DNA from: Pseudomonas sp. FP198
GTDB lineage: Bacteria > Pseudomonadota > Gammaproteobacteria > Pseudomonadales > Pseudomonadaceae
NCBI RefSeq assembly: GCF_030687895.1
Contig: NZ_CP117452.1
Location: forward strand, 5,447,001 to 5,511,000
Reading direction: 5' to 3'
Length of the DNA stretch: 64,000 bases
How positions within the stretch are numbered: the first letter of the stretch is position 1; each line of letters opens with the position of its first letter. The notes beneath the pieces are model-generated. The model worked only from the letters and a program-made list of their open reading frames with translations. It was not told where the DNA came from and searched no databases. The translations under genes and the position numbers were made by a program. Shown in pieces: positions 8,728 to 18,398 of the stretch.

Positions 8728-10236
8728 ATGAAAACGATCTACTTGTTACTGGGCGGTTTGCTTTGCCTGTCTGGCGCACTGAGCGTTGCACACGGCAAAG
8801 ATTATGGCGAAGGGGTTCAGAACTTCACCGACTCAAAAATCCTGAACAACAAGGACGGCTCACATGACCATTGGCAGGGTATCGGACGCTTGTACACAAT
8901 GAACGGGCGTTGTACCGCGGCGCTTCTCGATACCCAAGACGTTACGGGGTCACCGCCCACGCCCGCCTACGTGCTTACCGCGGGGCATTGCACCGAGTTG
9001 ACCAACGCGAACATCGTTACCAACAAGCCAATACAAGGCTTCATGCAGTTCAACTATTTCGCCGATACCGCACCCTATCTTACTTATCCATTGAAAAAAA
9101 TTGCCTGGAGGAGCGTTCAAGGCGTAGACATTGCAGTCATTGAACTGGACGTCAGCCTGCAAACTTTGCTCAAGGAAGGGATACGGCCACTGGGCCTGGC
9201 CACTGAGCGCCCCGTCGACGGGACGGATGTCCTGATCGTAGGCGCACCAGTCCACGAGCAGGACACGCTGCGATTGGCCGCCTGCACACTGCAACCTGCC
9301 CAGGAGATTGTGGAAGGCCGGTGGGTCTGGCGTAACACGCTGATGACCCGCTGCAAGGATATAAAAGGTGGCGGCTCTGGCAGCCCGCTACTTGATCGCC
9401 ATACCAACCAGATCATCGGCGTGATAGGCACGGGCAACCTGACCGCCCAAGCCTACCCCTGCGAACAGCACGCTCCATGCACGCCCGACGGCGGACACTA
9501 CAAGGCCATACTGGGCAATATATACGGTAATGCGACGAACTATCTCAGCGGCTGTTTTGTACAGGGCCGCCTCGTTCAAGGCGCGACTTCTTTCTGTCCG
9601 CTCTATCCGGTCTTTTCCGTCAGTGCCCCAGCGGACAGCCCGCAAAGGTACAGAAGAGCGGGAAAAAAGGCCAACGGTAGCGCAGATATTCCGAACTGGA
9701 ATTACAAGTTCTCCATCGACACGCCTTTCTACCGTCATAAAACCGTTCAAACCGCGAAGGACTGCCAACAAGGCCCAGGCTATAGCCAAACAATAAGTGC
9801 CAAGAATGCCTTTATAAACACTGCAATAGGGGATCAGCCCGGTTTGTACTTCTTATGCATCCTGGGCGTGGGTTCCGCAGACCAACGCCCAGAAGAAGGG
9901 CTGACCAACAATGCGTTGTCCCTTCCGGTCGAAATTCTGGAAAACGCCCCGACAGCTCAGCCTGAACTGATGTTCACTACTGGCGTGCAAGTGTCGACAA
10001 CGAAGAATGAGCAGCCGCATCGAACCTACGCTTACAAGTTCGGCCCGACAGGGGAGACAGACTGCTCAGACAAATCCGATTACGACACCAGCGAAGATAT
10101 ATATGCGTGGCTTGAAAATTCACACTTGCCTGGAAAGCTCTGCACCATTGCCTATGACATATCCAAACAAGCATCCGAGCCAAGGATGGACATCCTGAAC
10201 CCTACCCCGCTCAGGGACGTCCAGCACTCGCCCTGA
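8728..10236 (+). CDS. Secreted trypsin-like serine protease
   Basis: A 502-residue exported protein with a signal peptide (about residues 1-23). A chymotrypsin-fold triad is visible: His87 in VLTAGHC, Asp134 in GVDIAVIELD and Ser217 in GGGSGSPLLD. The protease part covers about residues 50-260. The remaining 240 residues hold several Cys and match nothing I recognise; they may be a binding or autotransport domain. It stands alone between genes on the other strand. A host-interaction or nutrient role is possible but not shown. Confidence 0.82.
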   Translation: MKTIYLLLGGLLCLSGALSVAHGKDYGEGVQNFTDSKILNNKDGSHDHWQGIGRLYTMNGRCTAALLDTQDVTGSPPTPAYVLTAGHCTELTNANIVTNKPIQGFMQFNYFADTAPYLTYPLKKIAWRSVQGVDIAVIELDVSLQTLLKEGIRPLGLATERPVDGTDVLIVGAPVHEQDTLRLAACTLQPAQEIVEGRWVWRNTLMTRCKDIKGGGSGSPLLDRHTNQIIGVIGTGNLTAQAYPCEQHAPCTPDGGHYKAILGNIYGNATNYLSGCFVQGRLVQGATSFCPLYPVFSVSAPADSPQRYRRAGKKANGSADIPNWNYKFSIDTPFYRHKTVQTAKDCQQGPGYSQTISAKNAFINTAIGDQPGLYFLCILGVGSADQRPEEGLTNNALSLPVEILENAPTAQPELMFTTGVQVSTTKNEQPHRTYAYKFGPTGETDCSDKSDYDTSEDIYAWLENSHLPGKLCTIAYDISKQASEPRMDILNPTPLRDVQHSP

Positions 10237-10268
10237 TTCGCCCTCGGCTCGCCTGCCGGATTCTCGGC

Positions 10269-11039
10269 TTATCTGACGCAGATACCGCGCTGGGCCATGT
10301 AGGCCTTGGCTTCCGGCACGGTATATTCGCCAAAGTGGAAAATGCTCGCTGCCAACACTGCACTGGCATGGCCTTCCAGAATGCCATCGGCCAGGTGCTG
10401 CAGGTTACCGACACCGCCGGAAGCGATGACCGGGATGCCCAGGGCATCGCTGATAGCACGGGTGACGCCGAGATCGAAGCCGTTCTTCATACCGTCCTGG
10501 TCCATGCTGGTCAGCAGGATTTCTCCGGCGCCCAGGCCCTCCATCTTCTTCGCCCATTCGACGGCGTCCAGCCCGGTTGGCTTGCGCCCGCCATGGGTGA
10601 AGATTTCCCAGCGCGGGGTTTCGCCCGGACCGGAGACCTTCTTCGCGTCGATCGCCACGACGATGCACTGCGAGCCGAAATGCTCGGCCGCCTCGCCGAC
10701 GAATTCCGGGTTGAAGACCGCCGCGGTGTTGATGGACACCTTGTCCGCGCCGGCATTGAGCAGGTTGCGGATGTCCTGCACGCTGCGCACGCCACCGCCC
10801 ACGGTCAGCGGGATGAACACCTGGCTGGCCATGCGCTCGACGGTGTGCAGCGTGGTATCACGGCCGTCGACGCTGGCCGTGATATCCAGGAAAGTAATCT
10901 CGTCCGCACCCTGCTCGTCATAACGACGGGCGATTTCCACCGGGTCGCCAGCGTCACGGATGTTCTCGAACTTCACGCCCTTGACCACCCGGCCGTTATC
11001 CACGTCCAGGCAAGGGATGATGCGTTTGGCCAGCGCCAT
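10269..11039 (-). CDS. hisF: Imidazole glycerol phosphate synthase, cyclase subunit HisF
   Basis: This 256-residue TIM barrel cyclises PRFAR with ammonia from HisH to give imidazole glycerol phosphate and AICAR. It begins [21 protein letters not shown], holding the first catalytic Asp, and has VVAIDAKKV with the second. Phosphate-binding segments [12 protein letters not shown] and [11 protein letters not shown] are present. It is the last gene of the hisB-hisH-DUF2164-hisA-hisF run, 9 bases after hisA. Confidence 0.98.
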   Translation of the reverse strand: MALAKRIIPCLDVDNGRVVKGVKFENIRDAGDPVEIARRYDEQGADEITFLDITASVDGRDTTLHTVERMASQVFIPLTVGGGVRSVQDIRNLLNAGADKVSINTAAVFNPEFVGEAAEHFGSQCIVVAIDAKKVSGPGETPRWEIFTHGGRKPTGLDAVEWAKKMEGLGAGEILLTSMDQDGMKNGFDLGVTRAISDALGIPVIASGGVGNLQHLADGILEGHASAVLAASIFHFGEYTVPEAKAYMAQRGICVR

Positions 11040-11048
11040 GATGAGTCC

Positions 11049-11786
11049 TCAGCCTTTATAGGAATCGCAGAAGGCCTGGGCCTCGGCGACGTCCAGGGTA
11101 CCTTCATAGATCGCGCGACCGGTGATCGCACCGATGATGCCCGGCGCCCTGGCGTCGAGCAGTGCCTTGATGTCGCCCAGGTTGTGGATGCCGCCGGAGG
11201 CGATCACCGGGATCTTCGTGGCGGCGGCCAGGGCAGCGGTGAACGGAACGTTGCAGCCCTGCATCATGCCGTCCTTGGCAATGTCGGTGTAGACGATGGC
11301 GGACACGCCGTCGGCTTCGAAACGCTTGGCCAGGTCGATCACTTGCACGGTACTCACTTCAGCCCAGCCGTCGGTGGCGACAAACCCGTCCTTGGCGTCG
11401 AGGCCAACGATGACCTTGCCCGGGAAGGCACGGCAGGCTTCGGCGACGAACTCGGGTTCCTTGACGGCCTTGGTGCCGATGATCACGTAGCTGACGCCGG
11501 CCTTGACGTAGTGCTCGATGGTCTCCAGCGAACGAATGCCGCCACCGATCTGGATCGGCAGGTTCGGGTACCGTTTGGCGATGGCCGTGACCACTTCACC
11601 GTTGACCGGCTGGCCTTCGAAGGCACCGTTCAGGTCAACCAGATGCAGACGACGGCAACCGCCCTCCACCCACTTGGCGGCCATGCTCACCGGGTCATCG
11701 GAAAACACCGTGGAGTCTTCCATGCGGCCCTGGCGCAGACGGACGCAAGCGCCGTCCTTGAGATCGATAGCGGGGATAATCAGCAT
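11049..11786 (-). CDS. hisA: ProFAR isomerase HisA
   Basis: This 245-residue TIM barrel isomerises ProFAR to PRFAR. It starts [20 protein letters not shown] with the catalytic Asp, and carries [12 protein letters not shown] with the acid residue, [10 protein letters not shown] and [11 protein letters not shown] for the two phosphates. The ATG at 11786 fits the family start; an upstream start at 11801 would add five residues. It lies between the DUF2164 gene and hisF. Confidence 0.97.
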   Translation of the reverse strand: MLIIPAIDLKDGACVRLRQGRMEDSTVFSDDPVSMAAKWVEGGCRRLHLVDLNGAFEGQPVNGEVVTAIAKRYPNLPIQIGGGIRSLETIEHYVKAGVSYVIIGTKAVKEPEFVAEACRAFPGKVIVGLDAKDGFVATDGWAEVSTVQVIDLAKRFEADGVSAIVYTDIAKDGMMQGCNVPFTAALAAATKIPVIASGGIHNLGDIKALLDARAPGIIGAITGRAIYEGTLDVAEAQAFCDSYKG

Positions 11787-11828
11787 CTGGCAAACCTTCA
11801 AATACGAAAATTCAGCTTGGCTCGAAAA

Positions 11829-12083
11829 TCAGTTTTTCTCGAGCGCCCACAAGTCGCTTTCGATGCTTTCGAACCTTTCCTTAAGGTGCGCCTGCACATC
11901 GAAAATCGCCCTGTTGTAATAGTGCGGAGCAATTTCGCGGGTAAACAGATCAAGAATTTCCGCCGCTTCGAACGAGCCAAGGTCCAGCTCGAAACGCTCC
12001 TCCATGAACCGCTGGATCTTGCGGTTCGCCTCACTTTCCTGCTCAGGCGTGAGAGTGAGGATCGGCGGTTTCTTGCGGGCCAT
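11829..12083 (-). CDS. DUF2164 domain protein
   Basis: The 84-residue acidic protein of the DUF2164 family shows LTPEQESEANRKIQRFMEER, FELDLGSFEAAEILDLFTRE and IAPHYYNRAIFDVQ, all conserved in the family. It overlaps hisH by one base (TAATG), so it is translationally coupled inside the his operon, as in many Pseudomonas. Its function is unknown; position alone suggests a link with histidine synthesis or simple hitch-hiking. Confidence 0.9.
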   Translation of the reverse strand: MARKKPPILTLTPEQESEANRKIQRFMEERFELDLGSFEAAEILDLFTREIAPHYYNRAIFDVQAHLKERFESIESDLWALEKN

Positions 12084-12721
12084 TACCAGCGCCCGTCCCA
12101 CGCCGCGAAGTTCTGCAGCAGTTGCAGGCCATGGGTATGGCTCTTCTCCGGGTGAAACTGCACGGCGAAGCGCGAGCCATCGGCCAGGGCCGCGGCGAAA
12201 TCGACACCATAGTGACCGCTGCCCACCACCTGCCGGGCATTGCCGGCGGCGATGTAGTAGCTGTGCACGAAGTAGAAACGCGCGAGGTCCGGAATATCGT
12301 GCCACAGCGGATGGTCCACCGTTTGCCGCACTTCGTTCCAGCCCATGTGCGGCACTTTCAAGTGCTCGCCGTCTTCATGCAGGCCCTTGCCAAAGAATTT
12401 CACCTGGCCCGGGAACAGCGAGATGCAATCGACCCCGTCGTTCTCTTCACTGCGATCGAGCAAAGCCTGCATGCCCACGCAGATGCCGAGGAACGGGCGA
12501 TCCTGGCTGACTTCGTGCACCAGCTTGTCGAAGCCCAGGCGCCGAATCTCGGCCATGCAATCACGAATCGCGCCGACACCGGGGAACACTACCCGGTCGG
12601 CTTCGCGAATCACGTCGGCATCGCTCGTGATCAGCACCTTGCCGGCGCCTACATGCTCGAGGGCCTTGGCCACCGAGTGCAGGTTGCCCATGCCGTAATC
12701 GATAACCGCAACCGTCTGCAT
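12083..12721 (-). CDS. hisH: Imidazole glycerol phosphate synthase, glutamine amidotransferase HisH
   Basis: This 212-residue class I glutaminase makes ammonia for HisF. It has [11 protein letters not shown] at the start, the nucleophile Cys81 in [10 protein letters not shown], and the His and Glu of the triad in QFHPEKS near the C-terminus. It overlaps hisB upstream and the DUF2164 gene downstream by single bases (TAATG), showing tight coupling. Confidence 0.97.
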   Translation of the reverse strand: MQTVAVIDYGMGNLHSVAKALEHVGAGKVLITSDADVIREADRVVFPGVGAIRDCMAEIRRLGFDKLVHEVSQDRPFLGICVGMQALLDRSEENDGVDCISLFPGQVKFFGKGLHEDGEHLKVPHMGWNEVRQTVDHPLWHDIPDLARFYFVHSYYIAAGNARQVVGSGHYGVDFAAALADGSRFAVQFHPEKSHTHGLQLLQNFAAWDGRW

Positions 12722-13314
12722 TACAGGACGCCTTTGGTGGAAGGCATCTGGCCGGCCATGCGGTCATCGAGCTCGACAGCCATGCGCAGCGCGCGGCCGA
12801 ACGCCTTGAACACGGTTTCGATCTGGTGGTGGGTGTTGTGCCCGCGCAGGTTGTCGATGTGCAGGGTCACGTTGGCGTGGTTGACGAAGCCCTGGAAGAA
12901 TTCCTGGAACAGGTCGACGTCGAAGCCGCCGACGGTGGCGCGGGTGTACGGCACATGCATCTGCAGGCCAGGGCGCCCGGAGAAGTCGATGACCACGCGC
13001 GACAGCGCTTCATCGAGCGGCACGTAGGCATGGCCGTAGCGACGGATACCCTTCTTGTCGCCGATGGCTCTGGTGAAAGCCTGGCCCAGCGTGATACCGA
13101 CATCCTCCACGGTGTGGTGATCGTCGATATGCAGGTCGCCCTTGCTGACGATGTCCAGGTCGATCAGCCCGTGACGGGCGATCTGGTCGAGCATGTGCTC
13201 AAGAAAAGGCACGCCGATATCAAACCGGGCCTTTCCGGTGCCATCCAGGTTGATCGAGGCTTTGATCTGGGTTTCCAGAGTGTCGCGCTCGACAGACGCC
13301 TTACGTTCGGCCAT
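12721..13314 (-). CDS. hisB: Imidazoleglycerol-phosphate dehydratase HisB
   Basis: This 197-residue manganese enzyme dehydrates imidazole glycerol phosphate. Metal-binding motifs are visible as DDHHTVED and HNTHHQIE, with GIPFLEHML-like [15 protein letters not shown] and SGRPGLQM. The length fits the monofunctional bacterial form, without a phosphatase domain. The ATG at 13314 is preferred over the adjacent upstream GTG. It is the first gene of this his segment. Confidence 0.97.
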   Translation of the reverse strand: MAERKASVERDTLETQIKASINLDGTGKARFDIGVPFLEHMLDQIARHGLIDLDIVSKGDLHIDDHHTVEDVGITLGQAFTRAIGDKKGIRRYGHAYVPLDEALSRVVIDFSGRPGLQMHVPYTRATVGGFDVDLFQEFFQGFVNHANVTLHIDNLRGHNTHHQIETVFKAFGRALRMAVELDDRMAGQMPSTKGVL

Positions 13315-13469
13315 CACCAGCTCCGCAAAATCATTGGGCGAAAAAGGCAGCCATTATAGGGGCGCGAGCGCCAAACAGAAACAAAAGAGGTGACACCGCT
13401 GACGGGCTGAAACCGATGCGGCGGCGTTAGACATGTCCATACAAGTCTTCCAGGACTCATGAAAACAAA

Positions 13470-13559
13470 TGTGGGAGCGAGCCTGCTCGCGAAAGCGGTG
13501 CATCAGAAGACATTGTTGTCGACTGACACGCCCCATTCGCGAGCAGGCTCGCTCCCACA
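13470..13559. repeat. REP-type inverted repeat, GAGCAGGCTCGC class
   Basis: Arms identical to those at 1069-1157 (TGTGGGAGCGAGCCTGCTCG and its complement), separated by a different loop. It lies between the hisB promoter region and the end of the MFS gene. Nothing else is seen in the 13315-13605 gap. Confidence 0.9.
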
Positions 13560-13605
13560 GGGTTGGCCCGTTTCCAATGGATTCGGGCCTATTTTGGAGT
13601 GTCGC

Positions 13606-15267
13606 TTAGCGGAACAACACCGCCGTCTTCTGCAGGGTCACCCACACACCCCACGCCAGCGGAATGCCCACCACCAGCCAGGCGGCGATCGCCAGGGGCT
13701 TGGTGCCCGGTGCGGCTTTCCATTCCAGCGAAGTGGTGCTGTCGGCGCCCTTGTCGTGGCCCAGCGCTTGCTCTGCGGCCAGTTCGGCGTCGGTCATGAA
13801 GTACTTGTCGGCGACCGGGCGAACCAGCAGGTTGCACAGGAAGCCCAGCACCAGCAGGCCGGCGAGGATGTACAGGGTGATGTCATAGGCCGCGGCGCGT
13901 TCTACGCCGATGCTCAGTTGATATTCACGCAGGTAGTTCACCAGTACCGGACCCAGTACGCCGGCTGCCGCCCAGGCGGTCAACAGGCGACCGTGGATCG
14001 CACCGACCATTTGCGTACCGAACAGGTCCGCCAGGTAGGCCGGCACGGTGGCGAAACCGCCGCCGTACATCGACAGGATGATGCAGAACGCCGCCACGAA
14101 CAGCGCGACGCTGCCCAGGTGGCCCAGGCTCGGGATCAGCGCATACAAGGCCACACCCAGGGCAAAGAACACGAAGTAGGTGTTTTTGCGACCCAGGTAG
14201 TCCGAGAAGGAGGCCCAGAAGAACCGGCCACCGATGTTGAACAGGCTCAGCAGACCGGTGAAACCGGCTGCAATGGCAGCGATCTGGCCCAGTTGCGCGG
14301 CGTCCAGCTGACCGAACGGCAGGTCGTTGCCGAGCAGTTTGCCGCCGAACACCTCCTGCAGCAGTGGCGAAGCCATGCCCAGGATGCCGATACCCGCGGA
14401 TACGTTCAGGCACAGCACCAGCCAGACCAAACGGAACTGCGGGGTTTTCCAGGCAACGTTCACGTGAACGTGGCGATGGGTGATCATCGCGTTCGCGGCT
14501 TTTTTCGGTGCAGGATTCCAGCCCTCAGGCTTCCAGCCGGTCGGCGGAACGCGATAAGACAAGGCGCCACCGATCATGAACACGAAGTAGATCGCGGCCA
14601 TCACCAGGAAGCTCTGCCATACGCCCACGTCGGTTGGCGTAGCGAAATGGCTCATCAGCGCTGCTGCCAGTGGAGCACCCACCATCGCGCCACCGCCGAA
14701 GCCCATGATCGCCATGCCGGTCGCCATGCCGCGCTTGTCCGGGAACCACTTGATCAGCGTCGACACCGGGGAGATGTAGCCCAGGCCCAGGCCGATACCA
14801 CCGATGACACCGGAGCCGACCCACATCAGCCAGATCTGATGGGTATAGATACCCAGCGCCGAAATCAGCAGGCCACCACACCAGCACAGGGCCGATACCA
14901 CGCCAGCCTTGCGCGGACCGGCATGTTCCAGCCAGCCGCCCCAGATGGCTGCCGAGCAACCCAGGAAAATGAAGAACAGGGTGTAGATCCAGCCGAGCAT
15001 CGAGATCGGCCAGTCACATTGGGACGAAAAGACTTGCGAGATGAAGCTCATGTCCGGCGCGCAGGCTACCGGCTTGGTGATGCCCAAGGCCTTGGACAGC
15101 GGCAACCAGAACACCGAAAAGCCGTAGGCCATGCCGATGCACAGGTGAATGGCCAGCGCGGCCGGTGGCACCAGCCAGCGGTTGAAGCCAGGCTTGGCGA
15201 TAATGCGTTCCTTGGAGAGGAACGCAGGCTGGTCGGCAACGCCGTCCGCCGTAATGCTCGTGCTCAT
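13606..15267 (-). CDS. OFA-family MFS transporter (oxalate/formate antiporter type)
   Basis: A 553-residue integral membrane protein with about 12 transmembrane helices and the MFS fold. Near the N-terminus it has FNRWLVPPAALAIHLCIGMAYGFSVFW, typical of the oxalate/formate antiporter (OFA) family, then GGIGLGLGYISPVSTLIKWFPDKRG, the family signature between helices 4 and 5. A cytoplasmic loop holds His-rich HRHVHV. The substrate is uncertain; a monocarboxylate is likely. The ATG at 15267 precedes MSTSITADGV. It stands alone, with a 263-base gap to the divergent panZ-like gene. Confidence 0.9.
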   Translation of the reverse strand: MSTSITADGVADQPAFLSKERIIAKPGFNRWLVPPAALAIHLCIGMAYGFSVFWLPLSKALGITKPVACAPDMSFISQVFSSQCDWPISMLGWIYTLFFIFLGCSAAIWGGWLEHAGPRKAGVVSALCWCGGLLISALGIYTHQIWLMWVGSGVIGGIGLGLGYISPVSTLIKWFPDKRGMATGMAIMGFGGGAMVGAPLAAALMSHFATPTDVGVWQSFLVMAAIYFVFMIGGALSYRVPPTGWKPEGWNPAPKKAANAMITHRHVHVNVAWKTPQFRLVWLVLCLNVSAGIGILGMASPLLQEVFGGKLLGNDLPFGQLDAAQLGQIAAIAAGFTGLLSLFNIGGRFFWASFSDYLGRKNTYFVFFALGVALYALIPSLGHLGSVALFVAAFCIILSMYGGGFATVPAYLADLFGTQMVGAIHGRLLTAWAAAGVLGPVLVNYLREYQLSIGVERAAAYDITLYILAGLLVLGFLCNLLVRPVADKYFMTDAELAAEQALGHDKGADSTTSLEWKAAPGTKPLAIAAWLVVGIPLAWGVWVTLQKTAVLFR

Positions 15268-15530
15268 TGTGTATCCCCCAGTTATTGGAATAGGTTCGCC
15301 AGCCACGCATCACCCTCAGTCTTCATTTGCACGCAGGCATGACTGTATTTTGCGGTGAAGCTCCATTTTGGTGCGGCATCACGTCGCACAGGGACGGGCG
15401 AACTGACAAAGGTTACCATTTGCTCGTGACAGAATAACCAAAGTGCTATCACCTTTTTTCTGTCATTCGTCTTATCGCGCCTCTTCCCACTTTCTGTAGG
15501 GCGTTATTCGTTTATTTTTCAGGAATCTCC

Positions 15531-15929
15531 ATGCCCATCGTCGTCGAGCGTCTGAATGAAGCCACTCATCAGGATCATCAGGACCTGCAGAAAATCTACC
15601 AGGACGCCCCGGCCTGGCTGTTCGAGCCGTTCAGCGATGCCGGGCAGTTGATCAACAGTTGCCTGACGGAAGGTACGCTGATTGCGGCACGGTTCAACGA
15701 CCGACTGCTCGGCGCCGCACGCCTGCAACGGCACCAGGACGCTTGGTACTTGTCTCACCTGTGCGTAAGAAAGGTTACCCGCCGCCGTGGTGTAGCCGAG
15801 CGCCTGGTGAGCGAGGCAAGGAGGATGGCTCGAGATGATGACGCCGGGCTTCGGCTCGAGGCACCGGCCGGGCATCTGGAGGTGCAGGCCTTGGCGGCGA
15901 AGCTGAAGTTGTCTCTCGATATTTGCTGA
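15531..15929 (+). CDS. PanZ/PanM-like acetyltransferase-fold protein
   Basis: A 132-residue GNAT-fold protein resembling PanZ (PanM), which in gammaproteobacteria binds acetyl-CoA and promotes self-cleavage of PanD, tying pantothenate synthesis to CoA level. The acetyl-CoA loop is visible as LCVRKVTRRRGVAERLV (RRxxGVA form). An aspartate decarboxylase gene is not in the window, so the partner cannot be checked here. It ends just before a REP repeat. Confidence 0.82.
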   Translation: MPIVVERLNEATHQDHQDLQKIYQDAPAWLFEPFSDAGQLINSCLTEGTLIAARFNDRLLGAARLQRHQDAWYLSHLCVRKVTRRRGVAERLVSEARRMARDDDAGLRLEAPAGHLEVQALAAKLKLSLDIC

Positions 15930-15933
15930 CCTT

Positions 15934-16065
15934 TGTGGCGAGGGGATTTATCCCCGTTGGGGTGCGAAGCGCCCCTAAAACCAAACGCCGAGGTTTACCG
16001 ACTGATCTGCATTGCTTGCATCAGGGTTGCTGCGCAACCCGACGGGGATAAATCCCCTCGCCACA
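15934..16065. repeat. REP-type inverted repeat, GGGGATTTATCCCC class
   Basis: The left arm TGTGGCGAGGGGATTTATCC and the right arm GGATAAATCCCCTCGCCACA frame inner pairs (GGGTGCGAAGCGCCCC and GGGTTGCTGCGCAACCC). This is a third class beside the GAGCAGGCTCGC and GAGGGAGCTTGCTCCC forms. It lies between the PanZ-like gene and asmA. Confidence 0.88.
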
Positions 16066-16172
16066 GGTCTATGTCCGGCAGGTCTGCGGTAAGACAGATC
16101 ACCCAACGCTCCACCAACCCGGGACGTTATACTCTCCGGTAAAATTTGAACTCAACCTACAAGGATTCGCCC

Positions 16173-18398
16173 ATGAAAGCGTTCGGCAAAATCCTGGGTC
16201 TGGTACTTCTCGGGCTGTTGCTGATCATTGTGGCCCTGGGCTTTGCCCTGACCCACCTCTTCGATCCCAACGACTATAAGGAAGAGATCCGCCAGATAGC
16301 CCGCGACAAGGCCCACATCGAGCTGACCCTCAATGGCGATATCGGCTGGAGCCTGTTTCCATGGCTGGGTCTTGAATTGCACGAAGCCAGCGTTGCGACC
16401 CTGGCCAATCCGACCCAACCCTTTGCCGACTTGCAGATGCTTGGGCTTTCAGTCCGGGTGATGCCGCTGTTGCGCCGTGAAGTGCAGATGAGCGACGTAC
16501 GGGTCGAAGGCCTGAACCTGCGGCTCAACCGCGACAAGAACGGTCATGGCAACTGGGAAGACATCGGCAAGGCGCCCGCCTCCACGACCGCAACGAAGGC
16601 GCCGGCGCCAACCGAACAGTCCGCCCCGCCGGCCAACGCTCCGACAGAGAAACCGGCCCAACCCACTCGCCTGGACATCGACAGCCTGACCGTGAACAAC
16701 GCCCGGGTCGAGTACAGCGACGAGCAGACCGGCAAGCTGTTTACCGCTGAAAGTATCCAGTTGAGCACCGGCCCGATCCACGATTCCACCAATATCCCGG
16801 TTACCCTCACGGCTTTCCTGTCCAGCAACCAGCCGGCTGTTCGGGTGCGCACCGAGGTGACTGGTGAGCTGCGCTTCGAACGCGCACTGCAACGCTACAA
16901 ATTCGAAGACCTGAAGCTGTCCGGTGAAGCCACCGGCGATCCGTTGCAAGGCAAGACCGTGAGCTTTGCGGCGCAAGGGCAACTGTTCCTCGACAAGGCA
17001 GCCAACGTTGCCGAATGGACCGGTATCAAGCTTTCCTTGAACCAGCTTCGCGCCCTCGGCGAGCTGAAGGTCAACGATCTCGACAAAACGCCGCAGCTGA
17101 ATGGCGGCGTGTCGATTGCTTCATTCGACCTGGCCAGCTTCATCGACAGCATCGGCCAGAAACTGCCGGCGATGGCCGATGGCAGCCTGAGCAAGGTCGA
17201 GCTGGCGAGCCGCATTGCAGCCACACCGACCAGCGTCGAGCTCAACGACATCAACCTGAAAATCGATGAGAGCAATTTCAGTGGTCGCATCGCCGTGGAA
17301 GATATCGCCAAGCAGTCGCTGCGTGCCCAGCTCAAGGCCAACACCTTCAACGTTGATCGCTACCTGCCGCCAAAGTCCGCCGAAGCCAACAGCGCCAAGG
17401 CTGCCCGCGAGGCCGAAGTCAGCAACACCGAGGCCAGCGCCATGGCCGGTGCCGGCAGCACACCGCTACCAAGCGCCCCGACCCAGGGCGCTTGGAGCAA
17501 CGATCGATTGTTCCCGGTGGAGCGCCTGAGCAAGCTCGATGTCGATGCCGACCTGAGCTTCGGCCAGCTGACCCTCGACAAGCTGCCCATCCAGAATGCC
17601 GCGCTGAAGGCCACCGGGCTCGGCGGCCTGTTGACGCTGGAAAACCTGCGGGGCGATTTGTATAACGGCAACTTCGAAGCCAAGGGCACGCTGGACGTGC
17701 GCCAGCCCACGCCGCAGTTGAGCCTGCAAACCCGCATCAACCGGGTACCGGCTGACAAGATCATCGAAAGCCAGGGCAAAAATCCGCCCGTCAAAGGCCT
17801 GGTGACGCTCAACAGCGCCATCACCGCCAGCGGCAACAGCCAGAAGGCCCTGATTGACAGCCTGAACGGCAATGCCGGGTTCGTCATCAACGACGGCGTG
17901 CTGCTCAATGCCAACCTCGAACAGCAGCTGTGCAAAGGCATCGCCACGCTGAACCGCAAGAGTCTTAACGGTGAACCGCGCGGCAAGGACACGCCGTTCC
18001 AGCAACTCGACGGCAACCTCACTTTCCACAATGGCGTGGCCAGCAACCCGGACCTGAAAGTGCGCATCCCCGGCATGACGGTCAATGGCAACGGTGACAT
18101 CGACCTGCGCGTATTGGGCATGGACTACCGCGTCGGCGTCATCGTTGAAGGCGACAAGAGCGACATGCCCGACCCGGCCTGCCAGGTCAACGAGCGTTAT
18201 GTCGATGTCGAGTGGCCGTTACGCTGCCGAGGCCCGCTGGAGCTGGGCGCGAAAGCCTGCCGCCTGGACAACGACGGGCTGGGCAAGGTCGCGGCGAAGC
18301 TGGCCGGCGACCGCCTCGGCGACAAGATCGACGAGAAGCTCGGCGACAAGGTCAGCCCCGAGCTCAAAGACGCGCTCAAGGGGCTGTTCAAGCGATGA
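16173..18398 (+). CDS. asmA: AsmA family protein
   Basis: This 741-residue inner-membrane-anchored protein has one N-terminal transmembrane helix (residues 6-27), then LFDPNDYKEEIRQIARDKAHIELTLNGDIGWSLFPWLGLE, the AsmA N-terminal domain. A Pro/Ala/Thr-rich linker is near residues 130-165, and a C-terminal AsmA domain carries GLVTLNSAITASGNSQKALIDSLNG. AsmA-like proteins form long grooved bridges thought to move phospholipids across the periplasm. The ATG at 16173 follows AAGGA. Its stop overlaps the mutY start (ATGA). Confidence 0.95.
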   Translation: MKAFGKILGLVLLGLLLIIVALGFALTHLFDPNDYKEEIRQIARDKAHIELTLNGDIGWSLFPWLGLELHEASVATLANPTQPFADLQMLGLSVRVMPLLRREVQMSDVRVEGLNLRLNRDKNGHGNWEDIGKAPASTTATKAPAPTEQSAPPANAPTEKPAQPTRLDIDSLTVNNARVEYSDEQTGKLFTAESIQLSTGPIHDSTNIPVTLTAFLSSNQPAVRVRTEVTGELRFERALQRYKFEDLKLSGEATGDPLQGKTVSFAAQGQLFLDKAANVAEWTGIKLSLNQLRALGELKVNDLDKTPQLNGGVSIASFDLASFIDSIGQKLPAMADGSLSKVELASRIAATPTSVELNDINLKIDESNFSGRIAVEDIAKQSLRAQLKANTFNVDRYLPPKSAEANSAKAAREAEVSNTEASAMAGAGSTPLPSAPTQGAWSNDRLFPVERLSKLDVDADLSFGQLTLDKLPIQNAALKATGLGGLLTLENLRGDLYNGNFEAKGTLDVRQPTPQLSLQTRINRVPADKIIESQGKNPPVKGLVTLNSAITASGNSQKALIDSLNGNAGFVINDGVLLNANLEQQLCKGIATLNRKSLNGEPRGKDTPFQQLDGNLTFHNGVASNPDLKVRIPGMTVNGNGDIDLRVLGMDYRVGVIVEGDKSDMPDPACQVNERYVDVEWPLRCRGPLELGAKACRLDNDGLGKVAAKLAGDRLGDKIDEKLGDKVSPELKDALKGLFKR

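Noticed and set aside
10335..12155. 606-codon plus-strand frame across hisF and hisA
   Set aside because: It is antisense to two certain genes and has no recognisable domain.
13459..15342. 627-codon plus-strand frame
   Set aside because: It is antisense to the MFS gene and crosses a REP repeat; Gln/His-rich translation of reversed membrane codons.
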